Shown: positions 19,161-28,300 of the stretch, piece by piece | Position numbering within the stretch: position 1 is the stretch's first letter | Layout: each line of letters starts with the position of its first letter | Assembly: GCF_016859125.1 (NCBI RefSeq) | Contig: NZ_CP069338.1 | Coordinates: 1,178,001-1,242,000, forward strand | DNA: 64,000 bases | Direction of reading: 5' to 3' | Source of the DNA: Archangium violaceum | Lineage (GTDB): Bacteria; Myxococcota; Myxococcia; Myxococcales; Myxococcaceae | Notes under the pieces: generated by a model | What the model saw: only the letters and a program-made list of their open reading frames with translations | Databases searched by the model: none | Told to the model about the DNA's origin: nothing | Program-made: the position numbers and the translations under genes

Positions 19161-21755
19161 TCAGGGAACGATGAGCCGGATGGCGTGGTTGTACGAGTCG
19201 CTCACGTAGAACCACCCGTTGGCGTCGGTGGCGAGCCCCGTGGGCGCGACGATGTCCGCCACGTCCCCGGAGCCGAGGCGCGTGCCGAGCTGTCCCGAGC
19301 CGGCGATGGTGATGACCCGGGCGGGAGCGCTGTCCGTGGCGGGCTCCACCTTGCGGATGCGGAAGTTGCCCGTGTCGGCGAGGACCACCCGTCCATCCGC
19401 GGACAACGACATGCCCAGCTGCGCGCGGAACCGCGCCACGTCACCCGTGCCATCCGCGAAGCCAAACACATACCCCTCCCGCCGGCCGGCGACGGCCTCG
19501 ACCGCGTGGGGCGCGGAGAGGGAGACGCGGCGCACGAGCTGGTTGCCCGCCTCGAACACATACAGGAAGCCGTCCTTGCCGAGCGCGAGCGCGGTGGGAT
19601 TGTTGAGGGTGGCCTTCGTGCCGATGGCCGCGTCCTGCCTGCCCCCGGCGCCCGTGCCGGCGATCGTCACGACCTCCTGCGTGTCGGCGCGGAGCATGCG
19701 GATGCGATTGCCCACCTGGTCGGCGATATAGAGGTTGCCGGCGGCGTCGACGGCGAGCGCCATGGGCCGGTTGAAGCGCGCCCTGGCGGCCGGCCCATCG
19801 GCGAAGCCCGACCGGGAGGGCTGCCCCGCGAGCGTGCTCACCGTCCAGCCGGACTCTTCACGCTTCAACAGGCGGATGACGTGGTTCTCGGAATCCGCCA
19901 CGTAGATTTCACCGGCCGGGCCCACCGCCACCGCCGTGGGATAGCGGAACATCGCCTGAGCGCCAGGGCCATTGGCGTGCCCGAGCTTCCCGTTCCCCGC
20001 GAGTGTGACGACGGTGCGCGCGGCATCCGTCTGGATGAGCCGGATGCTGTTGTTGCCGGTATCGGCGACCACCACCTCGCCACTCGGGGTGACGGCCAGT
20101 CCGGTGGGGGCCTGGAAACGGGCCTCCGCCGCGGGACCATCACTGAAACCCGCCACGCCGGCCTGCCCGGCGAAGGCCTCCACGCGCCGGGCCCACTGAG
20201 CATCCGGCGGAGACACCACCGGCCCCGCGCTCTTCACGGGCGCCAGCGTCCGCGCCGGCCGACGGTGCGTCAGCGCGCGCTCGAGCACGTTGAGCGTCAT
20301 GCGCTCCACGCGGGGATCCCTCAGCTCCGGGTCCGTCCCCAGACCGAGCCCCCAGCAGATGGAGCCCGCCGAGAACACCAGCCGCCCCTGTGGCGTGGTG
20401 TAGTCCACCGCGGTGCTGTAGGACGGCACGCCCTCACCGCTGACCACGGGGCTCGACATGCTGATGCGGACACCCGAGGGAGCGCCGGGCAGCGAGGGGA
20501 AAGCCTTGTCATACTCGTAGCCCAGGAGCCCCTGCAGCAACGTGCCCTGGGTGAGCCCCGTGCCCTCGAAGAGCCAGTGCGAGGCATCGGCCACCACCAT
20601 CGGGAACATGACGAGCTGCCAGCCCTCGTACATGGCCCCGAAGAGGTTGCTCTCGGGGCGATTCGAGGGCGCGTCCCGGAAGCGCACCGTCGAGCCCGGC
20701 TGGGGATCCAGATCCGACTCGTTCTTGTAACAGACCTGCGTCCGGAGCGGATTGCCCTTCGTGTCCGAGCGGAACCGGACGCGCCAGTAGCCGCCATTTC
20801 CACCGAAGTAGACGAGGCTCGTCTTCCCGCCCGCCAGCGCGGCCTCGACCTGATCCCGCTCCTCCACCGGCCAATACTCGTCCTGGGCCGCGATGACGAA
20901 GGCCCCGATGCCCTCGAGGAGGTTGGAGAAGCGCATGAAGTCCAGCTGCGTCCCATAGGTGACGTCATAGCCCTCGCGCTCCATCAACTGGATGAAGTTG
21001 ATGTCGAGGTAGAACGTCTTCCCGGCCCCGTTGGAATCCTTGTAGGGACGATTGAAGGACACCTCGCGCGCACGGCCGAACGGCGTCGCCATGGCGGCGT
21101 CGAAGTAGAGGCTCGTGCCCCCCCAGGTGTTGTACGCCTGATAGGTGGTGAAGTTCGGCGTATAGAGGATGTCCGCCGCGCGCTGATCCCTGACGACGAA
21201 GGGTGTGAATCGCATGCCGCCATCGGGCAGGCTGAGCTTCACGACGTAGAGCCCGGAGACCCACGAGGGGTCGATGGGAATGGAGAACGTGTCGTTCCAG
21301 TCGCACTCGATGCGTGCCGTCGGCACATCACGCTCGCACGGCGCCTGCGCCCCCGTCCGGAAGGGCCCCCCACTCCACACCTTGCGGGCCCCCGCTCCAC
21401 CGTAATAGCCGATACGGAACAGCTCGGCGGTGACGGCTGTCTCCGTGTCGGTGGAAACCTTTACCCCGACGACCTCGCCCGCCGCGGCGGACTCCGTGGA
21501 GGTATAGAACTCGAGCGCCCCCTCAGGTGCCGCCGAGCCACCCCGCCACCGGCGATCGCCCGGGAGCTTGTTCTCCTCGGGAATGGGATTGGGCTGGGAT
21601 TGACGCGGAAGCGGCTGGGGCTCACCGCCGCCACCACCACCATTCTCCGGAGGGTCCTGTTGCGATCGCAGGGTGGTGTCATGACATCCACCCCACAGCA
21701 ATCCAGACAACAACAAGACACCCGCCAGAACCCCAGCCCCACGTCCTGCTCTCAT
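19161..21755 (-). CDS. Lipoprotein: dimethylformamidase-like domain plus NHL beta-propeller
   Basis: An 864-residue protein. ATG 21753-21755 gives a leader ending LLSGLLWGGC (C24), so a lipoprotein is expected; the frame extends upstream but that part is not protein-like. A Gly/Pro/Gln linker follows. Residues ~70-490 match the large-subunit domain of N,N-dimethylformamidase: YNTWGGTSLYFD, a FNRPY stretch, an EREGYDVTYGTQ segment, AAQDEYW and VYFGGNGGYWR. Residues ~510-864 contain about five NHL-like units with the core ADTGNNSIRL / ADSENHVIRL / ADQVGNRIRM, forming a beta-propeller. Substrate is unknown; the pairing of both domains on one surface lipoprotein suggests binding and hydrolysis outside the cell. 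It lies in the polysaccharide/surface block and is oriented with the beta-helix genes. Confidence 0.8.
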   Translation of the reverse strand: MRAGRGAGVLAGVLLLSGLLWGGCHDTTLRSQQDPPENGGGGGGEPQPLPRQSQPNPIPEENKLPGDRRWRGGSAAPEGALEFYTSTESAAAGEVVGVKVSTDTETAVTAELFRIGYYGGAGARKVWSGGPFRTGAQAPCERDVPTARIECDWNDTFSIPIDPSWVSGLYVVKLSLPDGGMRFTPFVVRDQRAADILYTPNFTTYQAYNTWGGTSLYFDAAMATPFGRAREVSFNRPYKDSNGAGKTFYLDINFIQLMEREGYDVTYGTQLDFMRFSNLLEGIGAFVIAAQDEYWPVEERDQVEAALAGGKTSLVYFGGNGGYWRVRFRSDTKGNPLRTQVCYKNESDLDPQPGSTVRFRDAPSNRPESNLFGAMYEGWQLVMFPMVVADASHWLFEGTGLTQGTLLQGLLGYEYDKAFPSLPGAPSGVRISMSSPVVSGEGVPSYSTAVDYTTPQGRLVFSAGSICWGLGLGTDPELRDPRVERMTLNVLERALTHRRPARTLAPVKSAGPVVSPPDAQWARRVEAFAGQAGVAGFSDGPAAEARFQAPTGLAVTPSGEVVVADTGNNSIRLIQTDAARTVVTLAGNGKLGHANGPGAQAMFRYPTAVAVGPAGEIYVADSENHVIRLLKREESGWTVSTLAGQPSRSGFADGPAARARFNRPMALAVDAAGNLYIADQVGNRIRMLRADTQEVVTIAGTGAGGRQDAAIGTKATLNNPTALALGKDGFLYVFEAGNQLVRRVSLSAPHAVEAVAGRREGYVFGFADGTGDVARFRAQLGMSLSADGRVVLADTGNFRIRKVEPATDSAPARVITIAGSGQLGTRLGSGDVADIVAPTGLATDANGWFYVSDSYNHAIRLIVP

Positions 21756-21879
21756 GCCCGCCCCCGACGACCCCTCGGGATTTCCACCCTGAATCCGGCC
21801 CGGATCCACCCGCAGAGTAAGAACGTTCGCAGGAAAGACCAGTGCCGTGCCAGGGAATGAGAGACGTTGCTCGAGAACG

Positions 21880-21913
21880 GGCGCCCGCCACCCCTCGATG
21901 GGCAGCGGGCGCC
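21880..21913 (-). terminator. Hairpin downstream of the first beta-helix gene
   Basis: GGCGCCCGC (21880-21888) and GCGGGCGCC (21905-21913) form a perfect 9-bp stem 14 bp after the stop codon at 21928. On the minus strand it is followed by GTTCTC, a weak T-rich tail. Confidence 0.55.
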
Positions 21914-21927
21914 TCACCGCGGGAAGA

Positions 21928-23544
21928 CTAGCAGCCGGATTCCACGGCCCCGATGTCCGGAGCGGCCCCGCAGAACGAGAGGCCCAGCTTCTCACCGCGA
22001 TCCACGGCGGCCGGCGCGGGCGCCAGGGTTTCCGCGCTGTTGAGCAGGGTGCTGGACTCGAGCGAGTTGGCGTCCTGACCCTTCGCCTTCCACTGGGACA
22101 GGGTCCACGACGAGCTCCCCCTGAAGGACGCACCGGGCCGGTAGAGGTTGCTGTTCATCTTCAACCCCGGCGCCTGGGTGCCCAGCCTCAGGACGTAGGC
22201 GGCGTCGATGATGTTGTTCTTCACCACCAGGTTCTCGGTCGGCCCACCGTCACCGGTGCCCACGGTGAGCGCCGGACCCTGCAGCCGGGTGAAGGTGTTG
22301 TTGTACACCTGCGTCCCCGTCGAGACCGCCAGCTGCAGGCCGCCGCCCGTCATCCCGCCGTCGGTGATCATGTCCCGGATGCGGTTGCGGCGGATGACGA
22401 TACCCGAGGGATACGCGCCGTAGCGGTTGCCCCCCACGCCGATGGCCAGACCCGCGTCGTAGAAGTCGTTGTCCTCGATGAGGATGTTCTTGGCCGACAT
22501 GTGCACCACCATCGCGCCATTGCCTCCCAGGGTCGGGTGGCGCCGGGCGAGGTGCATCTTGTTGCGGCGGACGGTGACGTTGTAGCAGGTCTTGATGTCC
22601 AACGACTGCTCGATGTTGCCGTACAGGTCGTTGCCCTCGATGAGGATGCCATCGGCCGGGGCACCGGGCACGGAACCATCCTCGCTGTAGCACTGGATGG
22701 CGTCACCCGAGTTGTCGTGGATGACGTTGTTACGCACGGTGATGTTGCGCGCCGTGGGCTGGATGAGCACGCCGTGCGCGTCATCCCCGCTGATGAAGAT
22801 GTGGTGGATGTGATTGTTCTCGAGGGTGGCCCCATTGGCGCTGTAGTGGAAGCTCACACCGGCACCGTAGTTGCCGTGGTGGATCTCCGAATCGGAGAGC
22901 TTCGTCCCCTGGAGGTTGCTGGTGAAGGCCACCCCGAAGGCCTTGCGGTTCTGGAGGTCGATGTTGAAGCCGCTGATGAGCCAGTACGGCTTCTCCACCA
23001 CCATCAACGCCCCGTTCACCGAGCCCAGGATGATGCGCGGCTTGCCCTCGCCCTTGAGGGTGATGGGAGCGGTCGCCGTGCCACTGCGAACGGAACCGGA
23101 GATGAGCACGCGCTCGGTGTAGGTGCCGGAGAGCACCCGGATGAGGTCGCCCGGACCGGCGAGGGTGATGGCACGGGAGATCGTCTTCAGGGGCGCCGTC
23201 GCCGACCCGGAGGCCGCGTCATTGCCCGTGGTGCTCACCACCCACACCTTGTTGTAGGTCGGCGTGGTGACAGGCGAGCCCACGGTCGATGGGCTGTCGG
23301 GTGGCGAAGCGGGTGCTGGAGATCCCGCGGTGCCCTCGGGCTCGGTGGGAGAGCCCGGCGCCTGGGTGTCCGGCTGCTCGGAGGGCGTCTCGGAGGGCGT
23401 CTGAGGTACCTCCTCGGAATCAGGAGCTCCGACGGAGGGTGCCTGCGTCTCGGGCTTGTGGATCGCGTTCCCCTCACAGGCGGAGACCACACAAGCCAGC
23501 AGCAGGGATGAAACGAATGGGGGCCACTTGTTGAATTGCTTCAC
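21928..23544 (-). CDS. Right-handed beta-helix lipoprotein, paralogue 1
   Basis: A 538-residue protein. GTG 23542-23544 is chosen because AGGAGGG lies nine bases upstream; the next GTG at 23553 abuts that site. The leader ends VVSAC (C23), so a lipoprotein. A Pro/Thr/Glu-rich linker precedes a DUF1565-like start (TGNDAASGSATAPLKTI) and then a long parallel beta-helix with repeated rungs such as NHIHHIFI, NVIHDNSG, NKMHLARRH and NDFYDAG, ending PDIGAVESGC. Such folds bind or cleave polysaccharides at the cell surface. It is strongly similar at DNA level to the gene at 25044-26582, with a glycosyltransferase gene between them, so a duplication is likely. Confidence 0.82.
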   Translation of the reverse strand: MKQFNKWPPFVSSLLLACVVSACEGNAIHKPETQAPSVGAPDSEEVPQTPSETPSEQPDTQAPGSPTEPEGTAGSPAPASPPDSPSTVGSPVTTPTYNKVWVVSTTGNDAASGSATAPLKTISRAITLAGPGDLIRVLSGTYTERVLISGSVRSGTATAPITLKGEGKPRIILGSVNGALMVVEKPYWLISGFNIDLQNRKAFGVAFTSNLQGTKLSDSEIHHGNYGAGVSFHYSANGATLENNHIHHIFISGDDAHGVLIQPTARNITVRNNVIHDNSGDAIQCYSEDGSVPGAPADGILIEGNDLYGNIEQSLDIKTCYNVTVRRNKMHLARRHPTLGGNGAMVVHMSAKNILIEDNDFYDAGLAIGVGGNRYGAYPSGIVIRRNRIRDMITDGGMTGGGLQLAVSTGTQVYNNTFTRLQGPALTVGTGDGGPTENLVVKNNIIDAAYVLRLGTQAPGLKMNSNLYRPGASFRGSSSWTLSQWKAKGQDANSLESSTLLNSAETLAPAPAAVDRGEKLGLSFCGAAPDIGAVESGC

Positions 23545-23643
23545 GATGAACACCCTCCTGTGTTTGGGGTGTTCTCGACAGTGATTGGTACTCCTCTATT
23601 CCTGTCGAAACGCCAGCCTGCCCCTCGAGCAGGCGAATGCGAA

Positions 23644-23688
23644 GGTTCCCGTCCTGCCCTCACACCGAGGGGACGGGAGCCTGAACCC
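23644..23688 (-). terminator. Hairpin downstream of the glycosyltransferase gene
   Basis: CCCGTCC (23648-23654) pairs with GGACGGG (23671-23677), with GGTT/AACC able to extend the stem. It lies between the glycosyltransferase stop and the beta-helix start, both on the minus strand. No T-run. Confidence 0.4.
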
Positions 23689-23697
23689 TCGTCTGCT

Positions 23698-24888
23698 CTA
23701 CAGGCTTCGAGGCCCGGCCTGATACGAGGCGCGCGGCTCGAGCGCCTCCTGTACCGGTAGCTCTGGCGCGGACGTGAAGCGCGACATGGGCTTGGACACC
23801 AACCCGACGGCCTCCTCACACCAGTCCACATGGCGTCGCACGGTCTGGGAGAGATCGAAGCGCTCACATGCGCGCTGCCGTGAGGCCATCCCGAATTGAT
23901 GCCGCAACGCCGGGTCGTCCACCAGGCGCTCGAGCGCGGCGGCGAGTCCCGCCTCGTCTCCGGGTTCCACCAGCAGACCGTTCCTGCCGTGCTCGATGAG
24001 CTCGGGGATGCCGCCGACGCGGGAGGCCACCACGGCACACCCACAGGCCATGGCTTCCGCGATGGTCAGGCCGAACGCCTCCGCCAGGGCGGGCTGGATG
24101 CAGATGTCCGACGTGCTCAGCAGCTCATGCACATCATTGCGCAGCCCCAGGAACTCCGTCTGGTGCTGGATACCGAGCTCCACCGCGAGCGCACGCAGCG
24201 ACGGCTGCGCCGGACCGTCCCCGACGACACGCAGGCGCACCATCGGGGAGCGCAGGCGCCCGAGCGCACGCAGCAGGTGGTGGACGCCCTTGTTCTCCAC
24301 CAGGTTGGCGACGGTGATGAGCTCCACCAGTCCGCCCTGCGGCCGGGTGCGAGGATGGAAGCGCCGGGTATCCACCCCATTGAAGATGGTACGGGAGCGG
24401 TGGGGGTAGAGCCCGAAGCGCCGGCCCTCCTTGATGCGGACGTGCTCGGAGACGCCCGCCAGGCTGTGCACGCGGAACATCGTGGCGTGATTCACCGCCC
24501 ACCGCAGGCTCCGCCGGACCACATGCTCGTTCACCTCGACGTGATCCGAGTGTGCGGTATACAGCACCTGTGCCGGCCACGCGGCGTAGGCCGCCGCCGC
24601 CAGCGTGCCCCTGGGAGAGATGAAGTTGAGGTGGATGACGTCATACGAGCCCAGACGCCGGGTCATCGGCATCAGTCCGGACGCCTCGAACTCCACCAGC
24701 TTCTCCAGGCGCGCGCCGCTCGCCTTCAGCTCCGACACGAAGGACGGAAGCATGGGCTCGCGCAACCAGGCATCCACCTGGTGATCGCGCCGCGCGGCCT
24801 CCCGACAGAAGGCGAGGATCCAGTCCTCCAGCGAACCCTGCTTTCGCGGAGCCAGATTCATCAGCAGTGCGATGCGAAGCCCCTTCAT
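23698..24888 (-). CDS. Glycosyltransferase family 4 (GT-B)
   Basis: A 396-residue cytoplasmic enzyme; ATG 24886-24888 follows a G-rich ribosome site and gives MKGLRIALLMN. The C-terminal half has the GT4 donor-binding signature EAFGLTIAEAMACG with the E-x7-E spacing, preceded by ITVANLVENKGVHHLL and RVVGDGPAQPSL, and followed by GGIPELIEHGRNGLLVEPGD. It transfers a sugar from an activated donor, probably to a polysaccharide or lipid intermediate; the exact sugar cannot be told. It lies between two paralogous beta-helix lipoproteins and near an O-antigen ligase-type gene, which supports a surface-glycan role. Confidence 0.85.
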   Translation of the reverse strand: MKGLRIALLMNLAPRKQGSLEDWILAFCREAARRDHQVDAWLREPMLPSFVSELKASGARLEKLVEFEASGLMPMTRRLGSYDVIHLNFISPRGTLAAAAYAAWPAQVLYTAHSDHVEVNEHVVRRSLRWAVNHATMFRVHSLAGVSEHVRIKEGRRFGLYPHRSRTIFNGVDTRRFHPRTRPQGGLVELITVANLVENKGVHHLLRALGRLRSPMVRLRVVGDGPAQPSLRALAVELGIQHQTEFLGLRNDVHELLSTSDICIQPALAEAFGLTIAEAMACGCAVVASRVGGIPELIEHGRNGLLVEPGDEAGLAAALERLVDDPALRHQFGMASRQRACERFDLSQTVRRHVDWCEEAVGLVSKPMSRFTSAPELPVQEALEPRASYQAGPRSL

Positions 24889-25043
24889 CCGCCCCCCCTG
24901 CATCGAAAGCAGTCTCCTGCTCCTTCACCGGCAGCGCGCAACCCACTCCCCATTGCGTTGTGATGAGGTCAGGACCGGCTCTTCGCAAGGCCAATGTCTT
25001 CCGCGGTCCGCTGAAGTCGTCTTTCGAGGCAGGAAGACGTGCA

Positions 25044-26582
25044 CTAGCAACCAGACTCCACCGCGCCGATGTCCGGTCCCGCACCACAGGTTCCATCCAG
25101 GTCCAGACGCTCACCGCGGTCGATGGCGGCCGGTCCCGGCGCCAGCGTCTCCGGGTCGAGCAGGGCATCCGACTCGGAGGAAGTCGCATCCTGTCCCTGG
25201 GCCTGCCACTGGGACAGGTTCAGGGTCGCGCCCTCCTTCAAGATGGTGGTCCCGGGTGGGTAGAGGTTGCTGCCCATCGTCAGCCCCGGCGCCTGCGCCC
25301 CCACCTCCAGGGACCGCGCCGCGTCGATGATGTTGTTCTTCACCACCAGATCCTGCGTCGGACCGCCATCACCCCGCCCCACGACGAACGCCGGCCCCTG
25401 CAGCCGGGTGAAGGTGTTGTTCAACACCTGCGTCCCCGTCGAGTTCGCCAGAATCACGCCCCCGCCCGTCATGCCCCCCTCCGTGAGCATGTCCCGGATG
25501 CGGTTGCGGCGGATGACGATGCCCGAGGGCATGGAGCCATAACGGTTTCCCCCTACGCCGATGGCCGCGCCCGCGTCATAGAACTCGTTCTCCTCGATGA
25601 GGATGTTCTTGGCCGACATGTGCACCACCATGGCGCCGTTGCCTCCCAACGTCGGGTGGCGGCGGGCGTGGTGCATCTTGTTGCGGCGGACGACCACGTT
25701 GTAGCAGGTCTTGATGTCCAGCGACTGCTCGATGTTGTTGTAGAGATCGTTGCCCTCGATGACCAACCCATCGGCCGGAGCGGCGGGCACCGAACCATCC
25801 GGGCTGTAGCACTGGATGGCGTCGCCCGAGTTGTCATGAATGACACTGTCGCGCACGGTGACGTTGCGCACCGTCGGCTGAATGAGCACCCCATGCGCAT
25901 CCTTGTTCTTGATGCTGATGTGGTGGATGTGATTGTTCTCGAGGGTCGCCCCGTGAGCTCCATTGTGGAAACTGACACCGGCGCCGTAATTGGCGTGGTG
26001 GATTTCCGAGTCCGCGAGGAGCGTGCCCTCGTTGTCTCCAGTGAAGGCCACGCCGAAGGCCGCGCGGTTCTGCACGTCGATGTCGAAGCCGCGGATGACC
26101 CAGTTCGGCCGCTCGACGACGACGAGAGCGCCCGGCTCGGAGCCGGGGATGATGCGCGCCTTGCCCTCGCCCTGGAGGGTGATGGGCGCGTCCGGAGTGC
26201 CCGCGCGGACGGAGCCGGAGATGAGGATGCGCTCGGCATAGGTGCCGGCACGCACCCGGATGATGTCGCCGGGGCCGGCCAGGGAGAGCGCCTTGGAGAT
26301 GCTGCGCACGGGAGCCGACGCCGTGCCGTCCGCCGCGTCATTGCCCGTGGGACTCACCACCCACTCGTGCGCGAACGAGGACGGCGCCTCTGGCGCCCGG
26401 GGCGTTCCCTCCTGGGAGGACGAGGGAAGGCCCGGCTGCCCGCTCGCCGGCTGCCCGCTCGTCGGGGTGAAACCCGGAGCGTTCTGGGAGTCGAACGCGC
26501 TATCAGATCGCACCCCACCTCCGCACGCGGAGGCCAGCAGCGCAGTGGAGAGCAGAGAAAGCGTGGTCAGACGGAGACGCAT
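25044..26582 (-). CDS. Right-handed beta-helix lipoprotein, paralogue 2
   Basis: A 512-residue protein starting at ATG 26580-26582; the leader ends LLASAC (C20), so a lipoprotein. After a Ser/Pro/Gln linker the DUF1565-like motif TGNDAADGTASAPVRSI opens a parallel beta-helix with rungs such as NHIHHISI, SVIHDNSG, NKMHHARRH and NEFYDAG, ending PDIGAVESGC as in paralogue 1. The central ~900 bp are close to identical in DNA with 21928-23544, while the linkers differ. The role is likely surface polysaccharide binding or cleavage. It is divergent from the O-antigen ligase-type gene across a 264-bp gap. Confidence 0.82.
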   Translation of the reverse strand: MRLRLTTLSLLSTALLASACGGGVRSDSAFDSQNAPGFTPTSGQPASGQPGLPSSSQEGTPRAPEAPSSFAHEWVVSPTGNDAADGTASAPVRSISKALSLAGPGDIIRVRAGTYAERILISGSVRAGTPDAPITLQGEGKARIIPGSEPGALVVVERPNWVIRGFDIDVQNRAAFGVAFTGDNEGTLLADSEIHHANYGAGVSFHNGAHGATLENNHIHHISIKNKDAHGVLIQPTVRNVTVRDSVIHDNSGDAIQCYSPDGSVPAAPADGLVIEGNDLYNNIEQSLDIKTCYNVVVRRNKMHHARRHPTLGGNGAMVVHMSAKNILIEENEFYDAGAAIGVGGNRYGSMPSGIVIRRNRIRDMLTEGGMTGGGVILANSTGTQVLNNTFTRLQGPAFVVGRGDGGPTQDLVVKNNIIDAARSLEVGAQAPGLTMGSNLYPPGTTILKEGATLNLSQWQAQGQDATSSESDALLDPETLAPGPAAIDRGERLDLDGTCGAGPDIGAVESGC

Positions 26583-26846
26583 GAGAACCCACCCTGTTGG
26601 GAAGCGGAAATCGAGTGATTAGGGACAGCAGGGCCGCGCGGATGATTCCGCCGCGGGGGTGCTCAGGAATGTGGGAAGGGGCCGTCAGCCAGCACGCTCG
26701 GTCGTGATTGGGAATGAACGGAGCCTTGAGAGGAATCGCCTTTTGGACGAGTGACTCCGACGGCGGTGGTACTTGCTGGGGCGAGTGCGCAACGTGGGCT
26801 TGCCGCGCGAGCGAGTCGGCTCCATCAGGGGGAAGGGTCCGGGGGA

Positions 26847-28166
26847 ATGGGAATGGGAAGCAAGGCGGTGCAGAGCCAGGATCGCTGGGCCTTCGGCTTC
26901 CTGCTCGCGTTCCTGGCCGCCATCTACGTCAGCCCGGGCGAGTGGATCCCCGGCCTCGAGCGGTGGCGTCCGGCCCTGTTGACGTCGGCGGCGGCCACCG
27001 GATTGATGCTCCTTGGACGGATGGGGCGCCGGGAGCCGCTGTGGGTGGACGGACAGCGCGGGGTGTTGCTCATCACCTTCTGTGGGCTCGTCTTCGCGTC
27101 CCTGGGTTGGTCGCTGTACCCGGACGCCACGCGCTTCGCGGCGGTGGAGCTCCTCAAGTGGGTGCTCGTCTACCTGACACTGGTGAACCTGGTGACGAGC
27201 GAGCGGCGCCTGCATCTGGTGTGTCTGGCGCTCGTGATGGGCTCCCTCGTCACCTCGCACGGCGTCATCGCCTGGCACAACGCCGGAGTGGACATGGTGG
27301 AGGGCTACCGCGCGCGGTGGATAGGCGTGTACGCGGACCCCAACCGCATGGCGATGAGCGTGGGCATCATCGTACCGCTGGCGGTGGCCTTCTTCGTGCG
27401 CAAGCAGAGTCCGTGGCTGCTGCGTCTGGCCTGTGGCGTGGCCGCGGCCATGGCCATCACCGCCATGGTGTTCAGCTACTCGCGAGGCGGCTTCCTCGGA
27501 CTGGTGACGGCCGCCGCGACGTGGGTGCTGTTGGAGCGCCGCCTGGCTCGCACCCTCGTCGTCGTGGCCGTGGCCGGGGCCATGCTGGTGCTCTCGCCGG
27601 AGAGCTTCTGGACGCGCACCCGCTCGGTGTCCAGCTATGAGGAGGATGCCTCGGCGATGAGCCGCGTCCAGGCGTGGACGGTGGCCTCCCGGGTGAGCCT
27701 GGAGCACCCGCTGTTGGGAGTGGGCGCGGGCACCTTCCCCTACGCGTGGCGACTCTACGGGCCGCAGGAGTCGCGGGCGTATGCCGCGCACAACATCTTC
27801 CTGCAGGTCATCTCGGACCTGGGCTTCCTGGGGCTGGGGCTCTTCCTGGCCTTCATCGGCTCGGCGCTCGGGCCGCTGTGGACGCTCGCGCGGGACAGGG
27901 AGCGGGGCTGGCTGGCACGGGCCATCGCCGCGGCGGTGGTGGGGCACCTGGTGTCCTGCCTCTTCGCGGGCTTCCTGGTGGCCGTGCACTTCTACGTGCT
28001 GTTCGGCCTGGCGGCATGCGCGGAGCGGTTGGCCCGCGCGAAACAACCCGCGCCCGCGGAGGGCTCGTCCGGCCTGTCCCCGGTGATGCCATCCTCTCGG
28101 GAGAACCCCTCCGCCTGGGAAGCCGCGAACACGGCGTCCGGACACATCTCCGGCCAGCAGCGGTGA
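26847..28166 (+). CDS. O-antigen ligase/polymerase-type membrane protein
   Basis: A 439-residue inner-membrane protein with about ten hydrophobic segments and the O-antigen ligase (Wzy/WaaL-like, PF04932) pattern: a periplasmic loop with ARWIGVYADPNRMAMS, FSYSRGGFLGL, and a large loop with HPLLGVGAGTFPYAW and AAHNIFLQVISDLG. It ligates or polymerises lipid-linked glycans, consistent with the adjacent glycosyltransferase. ATG 26847 or 26853 could be the start; a GGGGG lies before both. The last ~19 residues (SAWEAANTASGHISGQQR) and the stop codon are supplied by a dispersed repeat that also occurs at 49150, so the native C-terminus may have been replaced. Confidence 0.8.
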   Translation: MGMGSKAVQSQDRWAFGFLLAFLAAIYVSPGEWIPGLERWRPALLTSAAATGLMLLGRMGRREPLWVDGQRGVLLITFCGLVFASLGWSLYPDATRFAAVELLKWVLVYLTLVNLVTSERRLHLVCLALVMGSLVTSHGVIAWHNAGVDMVEGYRARWIGVYADPNRMAMSVGIIVPLAVAFFVRKQSPWLLRLACGVAAAMAITAMVFSYSRGGFLGLVTAAATWVLLERRLARTLVVVAVAGAMLVLSPESFWTRTRSVSSYEEDASAMSRVQAWTVASRVSLEHPLLGVGAGTFPYAWRLYGPQESRAYAAHNIFLQVISDLGFLGLGLFLAFIGSALGPLWTLARDRERGWLARAIAAAVVGHLVSCLFAGFLVAVHFYVLFGLAACAERLARAKQPAPAEGSSGLSPVMPSSRENPSAWEAANTASGHISGQQR

Positions 28167-28189
28167 ACGACGGCACTCTCGGGACCGAG
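28111..28189 (+). repeat. Dispersed 79-bp repeat, copy 1
   Basis: It matches 49150-49228 in the same orientation at 73 of 79 positions by direct comparison. It contains a small hairpin (CCGGA cacatc TCCGG). This copy covers the end of the O-antigen ligase-type gene, including its stop. Confidence 0.85.
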
Positions 28190-28220
28190 CCTGTCCCGCG
28201 CCGATGATTTGACGGGCGCA

Positions 28221-28249
28221 CCCGCACTTCCGCCGGCTCCCGGTGCGGG
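28221..28249 (+). terminator. Candidate terminator after the O-antigen ligase-type gene
   Basis: CCCGCAC (28221-28227) and GTGCGGG (28243-28249) form a perfect 7-bp stem around a 15-nt loop, 55 bp after the stop. No T-run follows. Confidence 0.4.
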
Positions 28250-28269
28250 GCCGAGAACATTGCGGTGCC

Positions 28270-28292
28270 ATTATTGGCGGATTGCCAATAAT
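28270..28292. promoter_or_regulatory. Palindromic operator upstream of the alcohol dehydrogenase gene
   Basis: ATTATTGGC GGATT GCCAATAAT is a perfect 9-bp inverted repeat with a 5-bp centre, ending 8 bp before the ATG at 28301. Its 19-bp core TATTGGC-N5-GCCAATA matches sites at 43588-43606 and 48941-48959. A repressor bound here would block transcription or early elongation. Confidence 0.75.
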
Positions 28293-28300
28293 ATGGCCCC

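Noticed and set aside
25018-25039. CGTCTT/AAGACG hairpin after the second beta-helix gene as terminator
   Set aside because: Only a 6-bp AT-containing stem with a 10-nt loop and no T-run.
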